16,995 nucleotides of DNA, from positions 1 through 16,995 of the forward strand of contig CALAFV010000578.1 of the NCBI GenBank assembly GCA_937891445.1. Direction: 5' to 3'. Below the pieces are notes generated by a model. That model worked only from the letters and a program-made list of their open reading frames with translations. It was not told where the DNA came from and did no database searches. This document shows positions 9,001 to 14,871 of the stretch, one piece after another. The stretch's first letter is position 1. The number at the start of each line of letters is the position of its first letter. The translations under genes were made by a program, and so were the position numbers. Source of the DNA: an uncultured Phycisphaerales bacterium. GTDB taxonomy: Bacteria; Planctomycetota; Phycisphaerae; Phycisphaerales; UBA1924.

Positions 9001-11153
9001 AGCATCGGAGCGTGGTGCAACTCAGCGCCGACGACGATCGCCTCACCCACCACGCCGATGTTGTCGACCGGCCGCACCAGGAACTGCACGGGGCCGAACA
9101 GTCCCGCTTCGAACGGCACCTCCCCGTGATACATGAACCCGTCGCCGCCGAACGTGTCCGTCCCCAGCAGCACGTCCGCCTCGGAGATCGTCCCGTCGGC
9201 ATCCACGTCGTACCAGAACGACACCGCCGCGACCGTGCCATCCTCGTCCGCGGGATCCAGGGCCATCAGACCGACGGGCGAGCCGAAGATGATCACCGGC
9301 GTCAATGTGATCGCCGATCCAATCGTCGGCGGCACGCTCTGCGCCACCGTGACGCTCCGAACCTCGCTGCGCAGCCCCCCGTTGTCCACCGCCTGCGCAA
9401 AGTACCGCACCACCGCCGGCCCCCACGCCGGGTCGGCCGTCCCCGACCACGCGTAGCCGTCCGCGCCGCTGGTGTCCTCGAACAGCAGTTGGTCCTGCGC
9501 ATCGAGTATGCCATTGCCGTTCGCGTCTCGGTAGAAGCGCACGGACTGCACCGAGCCATCCGCGTCCGTGACGCCCGTGGCCGTCAACGTCAGCGCTCCG
9601 CCGGGCGAGACCTGCGTCACCGATGCCGTCAGCGAACCAATCACCGGCGGCGCCAGGATGGTCAGTTCGACCATCGCAAGGTTCCCGGGCGCCCCATCGT
9701 TATCGAACGCCTGCGCGAAGAACCTCGCCCCACCCGTCCCCCACGCGGCCGGGACCACCCCGCTCCACGTCCACCCGTTGGACACCGTCGTGTCGATCCC
9801 GAGTTGCTGGTCGTTGGGGTCCAGATCGCCGCTGCCGTTGGTGTCGCGGTAGAACCGCACCTCGGCGACGATCCCGTCCACGTCGCCCACATCGTCGGCG
9901 GTGAGCGTCAGCACCTGCCCGCGCACCGCCGGCGTGGGCGTGGCCGTGAGCACGCCGATCACCGGCGCAACGTTCGGCTGCGGCGTCCGCCCGCGCAGCA
10001 GGCGCAGCGAGTCCGCCAGCGAGTTGGCGGCCACCAGATCCGTGAACCCATCGCCGTTGAAGTCCGCCGCCGCCAGCCCCATCGGCCCCGCGCCCGCGCT
10101 GAACCGCTCCGGCGCCCCCAGCACGCCGTGGCCATCCCCCGTCAGCACCGAGATGTCATTGCTGAACAGGTTCGCCGTCGCGATGTCCGCCCGCCCGTCG
10201 CGATCGAAGTCCCCGGCCACAATTCCGTACGGCTGCTCGCCCACGAAGTACCGGCCGCGCTCGGTCAGCACGCCCCGGTTGGTGTTCAGCAGCACCGACA
10301 CCGTCCCGGAGAACGAGTTGCTCACGGCGAAGTCGGGGTCCCCGTCCCCGTCAAAGTCCGTCGCCACGATCCCCCGCGGCACGGACCCGACCTCGATCGT
10401 CGCCGCCGTCGAGAACGCCCCCCAACTGTTGTTGCGCAGCAGCGTCACGTCCCCGCCGGTGATCCCCACCACCGCGAGATCGAGGTCGCCGTCGAGGTCC
10501 ACGTCCGCCGCCGCCATCGCCACCGGCCCGGCTCCGACGCTCGTGAACGTCGGCGCCGCGAACGCCCCTCCCCCGAGCCCGCGCAACAGCGCCACGCGCG
10601 ACGTCGCGAACACCGCCACCGCGATGTCCGGAATTCCATCCCTCGTGAAATCGCCGACAACCACCGCCCTCGGCCCCGACGAAACGTCCAGGTCCGCCCC
10701 GCGCACCAGCACCCCGCCTCCCACGTTCACCAGCACAGTGACCGTGCTCCCCAGCGAGTTGGCGACCACAAGGTCCAGATCGCCGTCGCCGTCCACATCC
10801 CCCGCGGCCAGCCCCCGCGGCCCGGAACCCACACCCACCTGCACCGGCGTTCCCAGCGTCCCGGCTGCTCCCGTGAGCAGAATCGACACGTCGTTCGTTG
10901 ACGCATTCGCGACCGCCAGGTCCGGCACGCCGTCGCCGTTGAAGTCCGCCGCGACCACAGCCGTCGGTTGCTCCCCCTGCAGACCGATCGTGGAGCCGGT
11001 GAACGCGACCGCGAGGAGCACCCGCGGCTCCAGCGCCTCACAACAGACCATCGGCTCGCCGCCCGAGCGCAACCGGGCGACACGTGCGGGGCGAAGTCCA
11101 CCGGCGGCATCCCGTCCGGGACGGCCGTGGGCGTGCGCGGTCTGATCGAACAT
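6084..11153 (-). CDS. Giant LEPR-XLL exported protein: FG-GAP propeller plus EF-hand-loop Ig-like modules
   Basis: 1689 residues. The ATG at 11153 is chosen because a GAGGA site lies 7 nt upstream and it places the LEPR-XLL tag (EALEPRVLLAVA) at residues 39-50, as expected for planctomycete exoproteins. Residues 63-388 hold seven FG-GAP repeats with DxDGDGxxD calcium loops (D70, 119, 168, 217, 266, 315, 364), enough for one seven-bladed beta-propeller. Residues 395-1238 hold eight Ig-like modules of about 100 residues; each begins near PPVI and carries a 12-residue EF-hand/dockerin-type loop after FYRD, for example DANGNGILDAQD. Residues 1240-1689 form a beta-rich region with repeated NP..., YYxDG and PVxA-type motifs. 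There are no other membrane anchors and no obvious catalytic site. Likely a cell-surface or secreted adhesin/scaffold stabilised by Ca2+; ligand unknown. Confidence 0.9.
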   Translation of the reverse strand: MFDQTAHAHGRPGRDAAGGLRPARVARLRSGGEPMVCCEALEPRVLLAVAFTGSTIGLQGEQPTAVVAADFNGDGVPDLAVANASTNDVSILLTGAAGTLGTPVQVGVGSGPRGLAAGDVDGDGDLDLVVANSLGSTVTVLVNVGGGVLVRGADLDVSSGPRAVVVGDFTRDGIPDIAVAVFATSRVALLRGLGGGAFAAPTFTSVGAGPVAMAAADVDLDGDLDLAVVGITGGDVTLLRNNSWGAFSTAATIEVGSVPRGIVATDFDGDGDPDFAVSNSFSGTVSVLLNTNRGVLTERGRYFVGEQPYGIVAGDFDRDGRADIATANLFSNDISVLTGDGHGVLGAPERFSAGAGPMGLAAADFNGDGFTDLVAANSLADSLRLLRGRTPQPNVAPVIGVLTATPTPAVRGQVLTLTADDVGDVDGIVAEVRFYRDTNGSGDLDPNDQQLGIDTTVSNGWTWSGVVPAAWGTGGARFFAQAFDNDGAPGNLAMVELTILAPPVIGSLTASVTQVSPGGALTLTATGVTDADGSVQSVRFYRDANGNGILDAQDQLLFEDTSGADGYAWSGTADPAWGPAVVRYFAQAVDNGGLRSEVRSVTVAQSVPPTIGSAITLTPVIIFGSPVGLMALDPADEDGTVAAVSFWYDVDADGTISEADVLLGTDTFGGDGFMYHGEVPFEAGLFGPVQFLVRPVDNIGVVGEAIVVGAELHHAPMLEALEASSSRVGTGDTITLTTTATDVDGPSVSVMFYRDVNGNGYLDMGDTWLGTDSDGADGFSIEVAVPSGWGPAENTFLAQAMDGDLHLSIVRSVRVLINDFATMEEFSASLETVRYFDPLFLTAAGTDDPDGFVTAVRFYRDDDGNGVVSEGDALLAEVTDSVEGVFDVMLTVDPLEGGWRAGLVTLLAVPVDDLGSDGVVESLQLMVLGVPLIDALAAPAIVRTGTEFTLEAVNVRDDDGEVVAVQIYRDSNGSGVLDAGDQLLSDGPASWTGVASPAWGRGVQRFFAVAVDDDELESPVVTTQVVIGLPPVVVDISVSPSPVAVGAVLTVTIIGVTDSDPLGTIQTVRLFRDADDDGVLDPEEQTGDLVAPALAPGLHRAEIVVPAEWGGTTTRLFAVSVNDLGIFSDPISTTFIVTQPPVIDALLPTDVQPMIGSPLSLVAVIGEGGPVTHVRFYRDSNGSGGLEEGDEVLFTDEEGPQFAWTGQANAAWGAGPQRFFAVAFGPGGAVSEVATLALDVWTSVYFPEGWRNDTTVNEYVPLVNPHPFPVMYRVLAHYEVGERDEVIAAGILPPRSRGGITVTERGRGNEALTRLNVGYALEVQSSAEIGALLSRYDNFSPGGSGDDAATGEAFTSVTSTVWTFPDVIRSPGEVFDFLLYYNPTDTDGSVTFTLYYEDGTVHQFTWGAAAKRRGGVNFNAEDLPVGHFAVVATASVPLVMAHSRYEALFGRGFTALGGVGTGELDVTLPYFDTRDNSSGVLALFNPDPVRAATVRIVRSFHTEDGLESLADEQITVHVPAQRPLRITPDALLSARAGRVTIRLESDLPIAVQLSASDAIRGDATGAGVNAAGRTAVLFADAFLDRDTAGIVGFEELALHNPSDTAVLVRVVFYYSDGSAPGQIDVTLEARESRTIDLHAPGSPALKDALNFYSLGVFADAPVLALLTHWDLFQNGGGATFGSPLTGPPS
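6087..7436 (-). repeat. C-terminal beta-rich repeats of the giant protein
   Basis: Within residues about 1240-1689, a unit recurs roughly three times: EY/LVxLxNPxxxP, then FYY/LYY with an E/S-DG turn, then an Ala/Arg-rich strand such as LEARESRTIDL or ILPPRSRGGITV, then a SxxPIxAxLS- or APVLALLTHWD-type ending. This suggests three beta-sandwich domains. The family is not recognised. Divergence is high, so unit borders are approximate. Confidence 0.5.
7440..9971 (-). repeat. Eight tandem Ig-like modules each with an EF-hand-type Ca loop
   Basis: The protein segment contains eight copies of about 100 residues. Their loops are DTNGSGDLDPND, DANGNGILDAQD, DVDADGTISEAD, DVNGNGYLDMGD, DDDGNGVVSEGD, DSNGSGVLDAGD, DADDDGVLDPEE and DSNGSGGLEEGD. 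All fit the 12-position EF-hand spacing, with acidic or polar residues at 1, 3 and 5, Gly at 6, a hydrophobic at 8 and D/E at 12. At DNA level the repeats are diverged, sharing only a short block around gtcgcggtagaa. Confidence 0.8.
9990..10967 (-). repeat. Seven FG-GAP/VCBS repeats (one beta-propeller)
   Basis: Seven evenly spaced units of about 49 residues carry DFNGDGVPDLAVAN, DVDGDGDLDLVVAN, DFTRDGIPDIAVAV, DVDLDGDLDLAVVG, DFDGDGDPDFAVSN, DFDRDGRADIATAN and DFNGDGFTDLVAAN. This is the integrin-alpha-like FG-GAP fold with calcium loops. Copies 3, 4 and 6 have one substituted loop position. Confidence 0.85.
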
Positions 11154-11171
11154 CGCAGGTTCCTCAGCCGA

Positions 11172-11198
11172 CCGCGGCGGTGTGGGCATCCGCCGCGG
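11172..11198 (-). promoter_or_regulatory. Leader hairpin upstream of giant protein gene
   Basis: CCGCGGCGG (11172-11180) and CCGCCGCGG (11190-11198) are perfect complements with a 9-nt loop. The stem ends just before the GAGGA ribosome-binding site (about 11161-11165), so it may affect translation of the giant gene. No transcript evidence can be seen. Confidence 0.4.
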
Positions 11199-11215
11199 CC
11201 CCGGCGGCAGCCCCG

Positions 11216-11221
11216 AATATA
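11216..11221 (-). promoter_or_regulatory. Candidate -10 box for the giant protein gene
   Basis: On the minus strand this reads TATATT, the only A/T-rich hexamer in a GC-rich leader, within CGATATATTCGG. It would start a transcript about 56 nt before the ATG at 11153. No convincing -35 lies 16-18 bp upstream, so support is weak. Confidence 0.3.
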
Positions 11222-11292
11222 TCGGTTGCACCCACCCCCTGCATCCCCAAACCAGCCCTCCCACCGACTTCGCGGTACGCTGAACCGAACTG

Positions 11293-11379
11293 GGGCCCGT
11301 GGCGAAACGGCAGACGCGGCGGACTTAAAATCCGCTTCCGGGTCTCCCCGGAGTGTGGGTTCGAATCCCACCGGGCCCA
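11293..11379 (+). tRNA. tRNA-Leu (anticodon UAA)
   Basis: A full cloverleaf with the long variable arm of class II tRNAs. The acceptor arm is GGGCCCG (11293-11299) with CGGGCCC (11372-11378) and discriminator A11379. The anticodon stem GCGGA/TCCGC encloses the loop CTTAAAA, giving anticodon TAA at 11326-11328. The variable-arm stem CCGGG/CCCGG is at 11338-11351. The T arm is GTGGG-TTCGAAT-CCCAC (11355-11371). CCA is not encoded and would be added after transcription. It is the usual reader of UUA/UUG, rare codons in this GC-rich genome. It lies between the minus-strand giant gene and the plus-strand antiporter. Confidence 0.97.
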
Positions 11380-11439
11380 TTCGACCGCGCGGCCGCCACG
11401 CGCCGCCACCCTCTCCATCACGCGCCGGACCGACAAAAA

Positions 11440-11461
11440 CTTCGCCCGCCGCCGGGCGAGG
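11440..11461 (-). terminator. Minus-strand terminator-like hairpin with T-tract
   Basis: TCGCCCG (11442-11448) and CGGGCGA (11453-11459) pair around a 4-nt loop, and flanking bases extend the stem. Read on the minus strand the stem is followed by AG and then TTTTT (plus-strand AAAAA at 11435-11439), the intrinsic-terminator arrangement. No minus-strand gene ends here; it could stop antisense transcripts from the antiporter before they reach the tRNA and giant gene. It could also be chance. Confidence 0.3.
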
Positions 11462-11491
11462 TCGGATGCGTCTCACCCGGTATCATCGCCC

Positions 11492-13336
11492 GTGACCACG
11501 TCCGCCCCGCAATCCCTCGCGCTCGCGCTCGGCATCGGCTCGCTGGTGCTGCTGATCGCGCACCGCCTGCGCATCCCCTCCGTCCTCCCCCTGCTGCTCA
11601 CCGGCATCCTGCTCGGCCGTTCCGGCGCGGGCGTCCTCGACGCCGACACCATCGGCACCGGCCTCAAGGCCCTCATCACGGTCTCCATCGCCCTCCTCAT
11701 CTTTGAGGGCAGCCTGCACCTGGACCGCAAGACCCTCTCCGCGGCCCCGAAAGCCGTCTGGCGGATCCTCACGATCGGCGCGCTGGTCACCTGGGCCGGC
11801 GCGGCCGTGCTCGCCCGCCTCACTCTCGACATGCCCTGGGGCGTCGCGCTGGTCCTGGGCGCGATCCTCATCGTCACCGGCCCCACCGTCATCCAGCCCA
11901 TCATCCGCCGCGTCCCCCTCACGCCGCGCCTCAGCGCCGTCCTCGCATCCGAGGGCATCATCATCGACGCCATCGGCGCCGTCGCCGCCATCTCCACCCT
12001 CGAGGTCATCATCGACCTCGCCGGCGCCCAGACCGGCGCCACCACCTTCACCGCCGCCCTCAGCATCGCCGGCCACACCGCCCTCCGCCTCGTCGGAGGG
12101 GGTGTGATCGGCGCGATCGCCGGCATCGCCGGCGCCGCGCTGATGCAACGCGCCAATTCCCACGGCCGCCAGTCGCAGGAGCACCTCCACCTCATCGCGA
12201 TGGCGGCGTGCATGTGTTCCGTCGGGATCGGCGAGATCGTCGCCCCCGAGTCCGGCCTCGCCGCCGCCACCGTCTGCGGCCTGGCCATCGCCTCCCGCCG
12301 CATCATCGGCGAGCGTGAACTCCGCCGCTTCAAGGAGGAGATCGCCTCCTTCCTCCTGGCCGTCCTGTTCCTTCTCCTGGCCTCGCGCTTCGAACTCCGC
12401 CGACTCGCCGATGCCGGGTGGCCCGAGGTGCTCTTCCTCCTCGGGCTCATCTTCGTCGTCCGGCCGATGAACATCCTCGCGAGCACGACCGGCTCCTCGC
12501 TCTCGATGCGTGAGCGCTTCTTCGCGGGCCTCTTCGCGCCCCGCGGCGTCGTCGCCGCCTCCGTCACGTCCTTTGCCGCCATCGAACTGACCGCCGCCGG
12601 CGTCCCCGGCGCCGAGCGCCTCGAGCCGGTCATGTTCCTGGTCATCGCCGTAACCGCCTCCGTCGCCAGCGTGACCGCGCGGCCGCTCGCCCGCGCCCTG
12701 GGCGTCCTCGCCCCGCCCCCCGACGCGGTCGTGATCGTCGGCGCTCACACCCTCGGCCGCCGCCTCGCCGCCGCCCTCGCGGCCGAGGGCGCATCGGTCC
12801 GCCTCGTGGACTCCAATCCCGCGCGCATCGCCGCCGCGGCTGCCACAGGCCTCCCCACCGCCCTCGGCGACGCCACCGACACGAGGTGGCTCGACGAAGA
12901 GGGGGCCCCTCACGATGCCGGCTGGGTCGTCGCCATGACCGGCAACCGCGACGTGGACACCGTCGTCGCCCGCTGGGGCGCCCAGCGCTGCGGCCCCTCC
13001 CGCTCCTTCCGCTTCGCCGACTCCCCGACCCCCGCCGACGACCGCCCCGGCCAGCCGTTCATCGCCGGCCGCCCGCTCGCCCACCTCCTCGACGCCCTTG
13101 AGGCCGGTGTCCTCCATATCACCGCGACCGACGGCCCCAGCCCTGACCCGACCGCCACCCCCCTGGCCTTCCGTGCCGGCGGCCACACCCATCTGATCCC
13201 CCACAACGCGAGCCCCTCCATCCCCCCCAAGGCCCGCGTCATCAACCTGACGCCCAATGCCCCCGCGCCCACCGTCTCCCCAACCGGCGCAACGGACGGC
13301 GCCGCCACCCCATCGACCTCCATCGGCGCGGTCTGA
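11492..13336 (+). CDS. Cation:proton antiporter (CPA1/NhaP-type) with C-terminal RCK-like domain
   Basis: 614 residues from a GTG at 11492. Upstream in-frame codons would overlap the tRNA, and the next ATG is inside a membrane segment. About 12-13 hydrophobic helices (residues 6-400) form a Na+(K+)/H+ exchanger. Family motifs include LIFEGSLHLD (69-78), VTGPTVIQPIIRRV (128-141) and LASEGIIIDAIGAVAA (151-166), with E154 and D159 as the probable ion-site acids. The 'ID' replaces the 'ND' of classical CPA1 and matches my memory of related RCK-bearing homologues. From about residue 412 a Rossmann-type regulatory domain begins (VVIVGAHTLGRRLA, acidic D440 ending strand 2), resembling TrkA-N/RCK nucleotide-binding modules. 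The GxGxxG loop is degenerate, with H419 at the second Gly. The last 50 residues are Pro/Thr/Ala-rich. No Shine-Dalgarno is evident. Role: pH and cation homeostasis in the inner membrane. Confidence 0.9.
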   Translation: MTTSAPQSLALALGIGSLVLLIAHRLRIPSVLPLLLTGILLGRSGAGVLDADTIGTGLKALITVSIALLIFEGSLHLDRKTLSAAPKAVWRILTIGALVTWAGAAVLARLTLDMPWGVALVLGAILIVTGPTVIQPIIRRVPLTPRLSAVLASEGIIIDAIGAVAAISTLEVIIDLAGAQTGATTFTAALSIAGHTALRLVGGGVIGAIAGIAGAALMQRANSHGRQSQEHLHLIAMAACMCSVGIGEIVAPESGLAAATVCGLAIASRRIIGERELRRFKEEIASFLLAVLFLLLASRFELRRLADAGWPEVLFLLGLIFVVRPMNILASTTGSSLSMRERFFAGLFAPRGVVAASVTSFAAIELTAAGVPGAERLEPVMFLVIAVTASVASVTARPLARALGVLAPPPDAVVIVGAHTLGRRLAAALAAEGASVRLVDSNPARIAAAAATGLPTALGDATDTRWLDEEGAPHDAGWVVAMTGNRDVDTVVARWGAQRCGPSRSFRFADSPTPADDRPGQPFIAGRPLAHLLDALEAGVLHITATDGPSPDPTATPLAFRAGGHTHLIPHNASPSIPPKARVINLTPNAPAPTVSPTGATDGAATPSTSIGAV

Positions 13337-13368
13337 GCCACGGTCCCGGCGTCCCACTCGTCCCAAAC

Positions 13369-13397
13369 GCGACCCCGCACACCCACCCGCCTAAACT
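13369..13397 (+). promoter_or_regulatory. Candidate promoter of rpsP
   Basis: TAAACT at 13392-13397 as -10 and GCGACC at 13369-13374 as a weak -35 are spaced 17 bp. The -10 lies inside a 16-bp element (ctaaactccccacccc, 13391-13406) that recurs exactly in front of rplS at 14858-14873. The implied leader is about 130 nt, long enough for a regulatory fold. Confidence 0.45.
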
Positions 13398-13490
13398 CCC
13401 CACCCCTACACCCCCCCTGTCTCAGCGTGAGCCAGGGTGGTCAGGTGGCCGGCGGCCGGTCCGGCAATCCCACCGTCCCCCTCCCCGAAC

Positions 13491-13504
13491 GACCCGAGAG
13501 GGTC
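13491..13504 (+). other. GNRA-tetraloop hairpin in rpsP leader
   Basis: GACCC-GAGA-GGGTC is a perfect 5-bp stem capped by a GAGA (GNRA) tetraloop, 16 nt before the AGGAG site of rpsP. Further upstream, GGTGG (13444-13448) can pair with CCACC (13470-13474). Together they suggest a folded leader, possibly for feedback control. This is inference from sequence symmetry only. Confidence 0.3.
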
Positions 13505-13535
13505 CGTCCCGAATCACCCCAGGAGTCCACGACGC

Positions 13536-13874
13536 ATGGTCCGCATCCGCATGAGCCGTCTCGGCCGTCGCCGCCGCCCCTTCTACCGCATCTCCGCCGT
13601 GGACATCCGCACCAAGCGTGACGGCAAGGTCCTCGAGCAACTGGGCTGGTACGACCCGCTCGCGAAGGAAGACAAGCAGATCTTCCTCGAAGAGGAGCGG
13701 ATCAAGGAGTGGCTCAAGCGCGGCGCTCAGCCCTCCGAGACCGTCATGGACATCCTCGCCAAGCACAACATCGTGGATGCCGCCGCCTGGAAGGCCCAGC
13801 GCGAGGCCCGTCTCGCCCGCAAGAAGGCCAACCAGCCCGCCGCCGCGGCCGAGGGCGAGAAGAAGGCCGAGTAA
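13536..13874 (+). CDS. rpsP: 30S ribosomal protein S16
   Basis: 112 residues. It starts with MVRIRMSRLGRRRRPFYRIS, the conserved S16 N-terminus, followed by DGKVLEQLGWYDP (about 29-41) and the helix-loop ERIKEWLKRGAQPSETV. An AGGAG site lies 10 nt before the ATG. S16 binds 16S rRNA early in 30S assembly. The core ends near residue 85; an Ala/Lys/Glu-rich tail (AAAAEGEKKAE) makes it longer than the roughly 80-residue E. coli protein, a common extension. It is followed by a terminator and then trmD. rimM, which often sits directly downstream, is missing. Confidence 0.97.
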   Translation: MVRIRMSRLGRRRRPFYRISAVDIRTKRDGKVLEQLGWYDPLAKEDKQIFLEEERIKEWLKRGAQPSETVMDILAKHNIVDAAAWKAQREARLARKKANQPAAAAEGEKKAE

Positions 13875-13903
13875 CCCTCAGGCCCACAACCGAGTTTCCC
13901 TCC

Positions 13904-13940
13904 AAGAGCCGCGGCCCACACCCCCGCGGCTCTTTCTCTT
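13904..13940 (+). terminator. Intrinsic terminator after rpsP
   Basis: AAGAGCCGCGG (13904-13914) pairs perfectly with CCGCGGCTCTT (13924-13934) over 11 bp with a 9-nt loop. The following tract is TCTCTT, pyrimidine-rich but with few consecutive T, so termination may be partial. It begins 30 nt after the rpsP stop. Confidence 0.65.
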
Positions 13941-13961
13941 CCCCCCCTTCCACCCCCTCCA

Positions 13962-13993
13962 TTTCCACTTTCCACTTTTTCGCTTTCCACTTT
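13962..13993 (+). repeat. Short direct repeats of CTTTCCACTTT before trmD
   Basis: CTTTCCACTTT occurs exactly at 13968-13978 and 13983-13993, and TTTCCACTTT at 13962-13971. The tract lies just upstream of the trmD ATG (13998) and contains almost no purines, so trmD lacks any Shine-Dalgarno sequence. Its role is unknown. Confidence 0.6.
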
Positions 13994-13997
13994 CTCA

Positions 13998-14861
13998 ATG
14001 CCCCTCCGCATTGACATCCTGACCACCTTCCCCGAGATCTTCTCGCCCGAGCCTCCCGCGGCTCTGGGCGTTTCCATCCCCGCGCGCGCCCGCGCCGCCG
14101 GCCTGGTCGAGTGGCACGCCCACAACATCCGCGCGTGGACCACCGACAAGCACCAGAAGACCGACGACCGCCCCTTCGGCGGCGGGCCGGGCATGGTCAT
14201 GATGTGCCAGCCCATCTGGGATGCCGTCCACGCCGTCGAGGCGATGGACCCCCGCCCCGCGCAGCGCATCCTCCTGACGCCACAAGGCCAACTCCTCAAG
14301 CAGCCGCTGGTTGAGGAACTCGCCCGCCTCCCGCGCCTCCTCCTGATCGCCGGCCACTACGAGGGCATCGACGAGCGCGTCATCGAAAAACTCCAACCCC
14401 TGGAAATCAGCCTCGGCGACTACGTGATCTCCGGCGGCGAACTGGCCGCAATGGTCCTGATGGACGCCGGCATCCGCCTCCTCCCCGGCAGCCTCGGCGA
14501 CGAGCAGTCCGCCGCCCAGGACAGTTTCTCCCCGGTCACCCTCCCCCCGCCCAAGAGGGCCAAGGGCGCCCCCCGCCAGCCGCCCCAGCCCCCCCCGACC
14601 CTCCGCCTGCTCGACTGCCCTCAGTACACCCGCCCCCGGGAGTGGATGGGCATGTCCGTCCCCGAAGTCCTCATCAGCGGCGACCACGGAGCCGTCGAAC
14701 GCTGGCGCCTGGAACAGCGCCTGGCCCGCACCCGAGCCCGCCGCCCGGACCTGCTCCAGGAGCCCCTCCCCGAGGGCGGCGCCCCGGCAGGCCCCGAATC
14801 CGCAAAGCCAGAGGGGCCCTCAGAGGGCCGCGCTGTGGACCCCCCACCGCCTCCCGTCTAA
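13998..14861 (+). CDS. trmD: tRNA (guanine(37)-N1)-methyltransferase
   Basis: 287 residues. It methylates G37 next to the anticodon in a subset of tRNAs using S-adenosylmethionine through a knotted SPOUT fold, preventing +1 frameshifts. Visible motifs: RIDILTTFPEIF (4-15), KTDDRPFGGGPGMVM (54-68), LLTPQG (92-97), AGHYEGIDERV (118-128), LGDYVISGGELAA (139-151), and R160 and D175, which match the catalytic R154 and D169 of the E. coli enzyme. LLDCPQYTRP and SVPEVLISGDH follow. Between DSF (175-177) and LLDCP (204-208) there are 26 residues, Pro/Lys/Arg-rich, where E. coli has three. The C-terminal helical domain is short and ends in a Pro/Gly/Glu-rich tail. No ribosome-binding site is visible. 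The TAA stop overlaps the rplS promoter element. Confidence 0.96.
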   Translation: MPLRIDILTTFPEIFSPEPPAALGVSIPARARAAGLVEWHAHNIRAWTTDKHQKTDDRPFGGGPGMVMMCQPIWDAVHAVEAMDPRPAQRILLTPQGQLLKQPLVEELARLPRLLLIAGHYEGIDERVIEKLQPLEISLGDYVISGGELAAMVLMDAGIRLLPGSLGDEQSAAQDSFSPVTLPPPKRAKGAPRQPPQPPPTLRLLDCPQYTRPREWMGMSVPEVLISGDHGAVERWRLEQRLARTRARRPDLLQEPLPEGGAPAGPESAKPEGPSEGRAVDPPPPPV

Positions 14862-14864
14862 ACT
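14836..14864 (+). promoter_or_regulatory. Candidate promoter of rplS overlapping trmD stop
   Basis: TGGACC (14836-14841, four of six matches to TTGACA) and TAAACT (14859-14864) are separated by 17 bp. The first three bases of the -10 are the trmD stop codon TAA. The 16 bp at 14858-14873 are identical to those before rpsP, which supports a shared promoter function. Confidence 0.5.
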
Positions 14865-14871
14865 CCCCACC

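Noticed and set aside
7440..9971. Regularly spaced gtcgcggtagaa blocks as a CRISPR-like or DNA repeat array
   Set aside because: The spacing and identity follow the protein repeat (FYRD followed by a calcium loop) in a continuous reading frame, and the intervening DNA is coding.
6150..10901. Two plus-strand open frames of 683 and 721 codons opposite the giant protein gene
   Set aside because: Low-complexity Arg/His/Pro-rich translations mirroring the calcium-loop repeats. They are shadows of the minus-strand coding sequence.
11084..11491. N-terminal extension of the antiporter frame up to an ATG at 11084
   Set aside because: It would run through the tRNA-Leu gene and gives non-conserved basic sequence. 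The GTG at 11492 fits the first membrane helix.
11483..13366. 627-codon minus-strand open frame opposite the antiporter
   Set aside because: Gly/Asp/Glu-rich product without recognisable fold. The opposite strand encodes a clear transporter with conserved ion-site motifs.
13995..14687. Minus-strand open frame of 230 codons opposite trmD
   Set aside because: Antisense to a gene with all TrmD motifs; its translation is low-complexity and unrecognisable.
14815..14829. GGCCCTC-A-GAGGGCC inverted repeat at the end of trmD as a terminator
   Set aside because: It is inside the trmD coding sequence, has almost no loop and is not followed by a T-tract; it likely reflects Gly/Pro codon composition.
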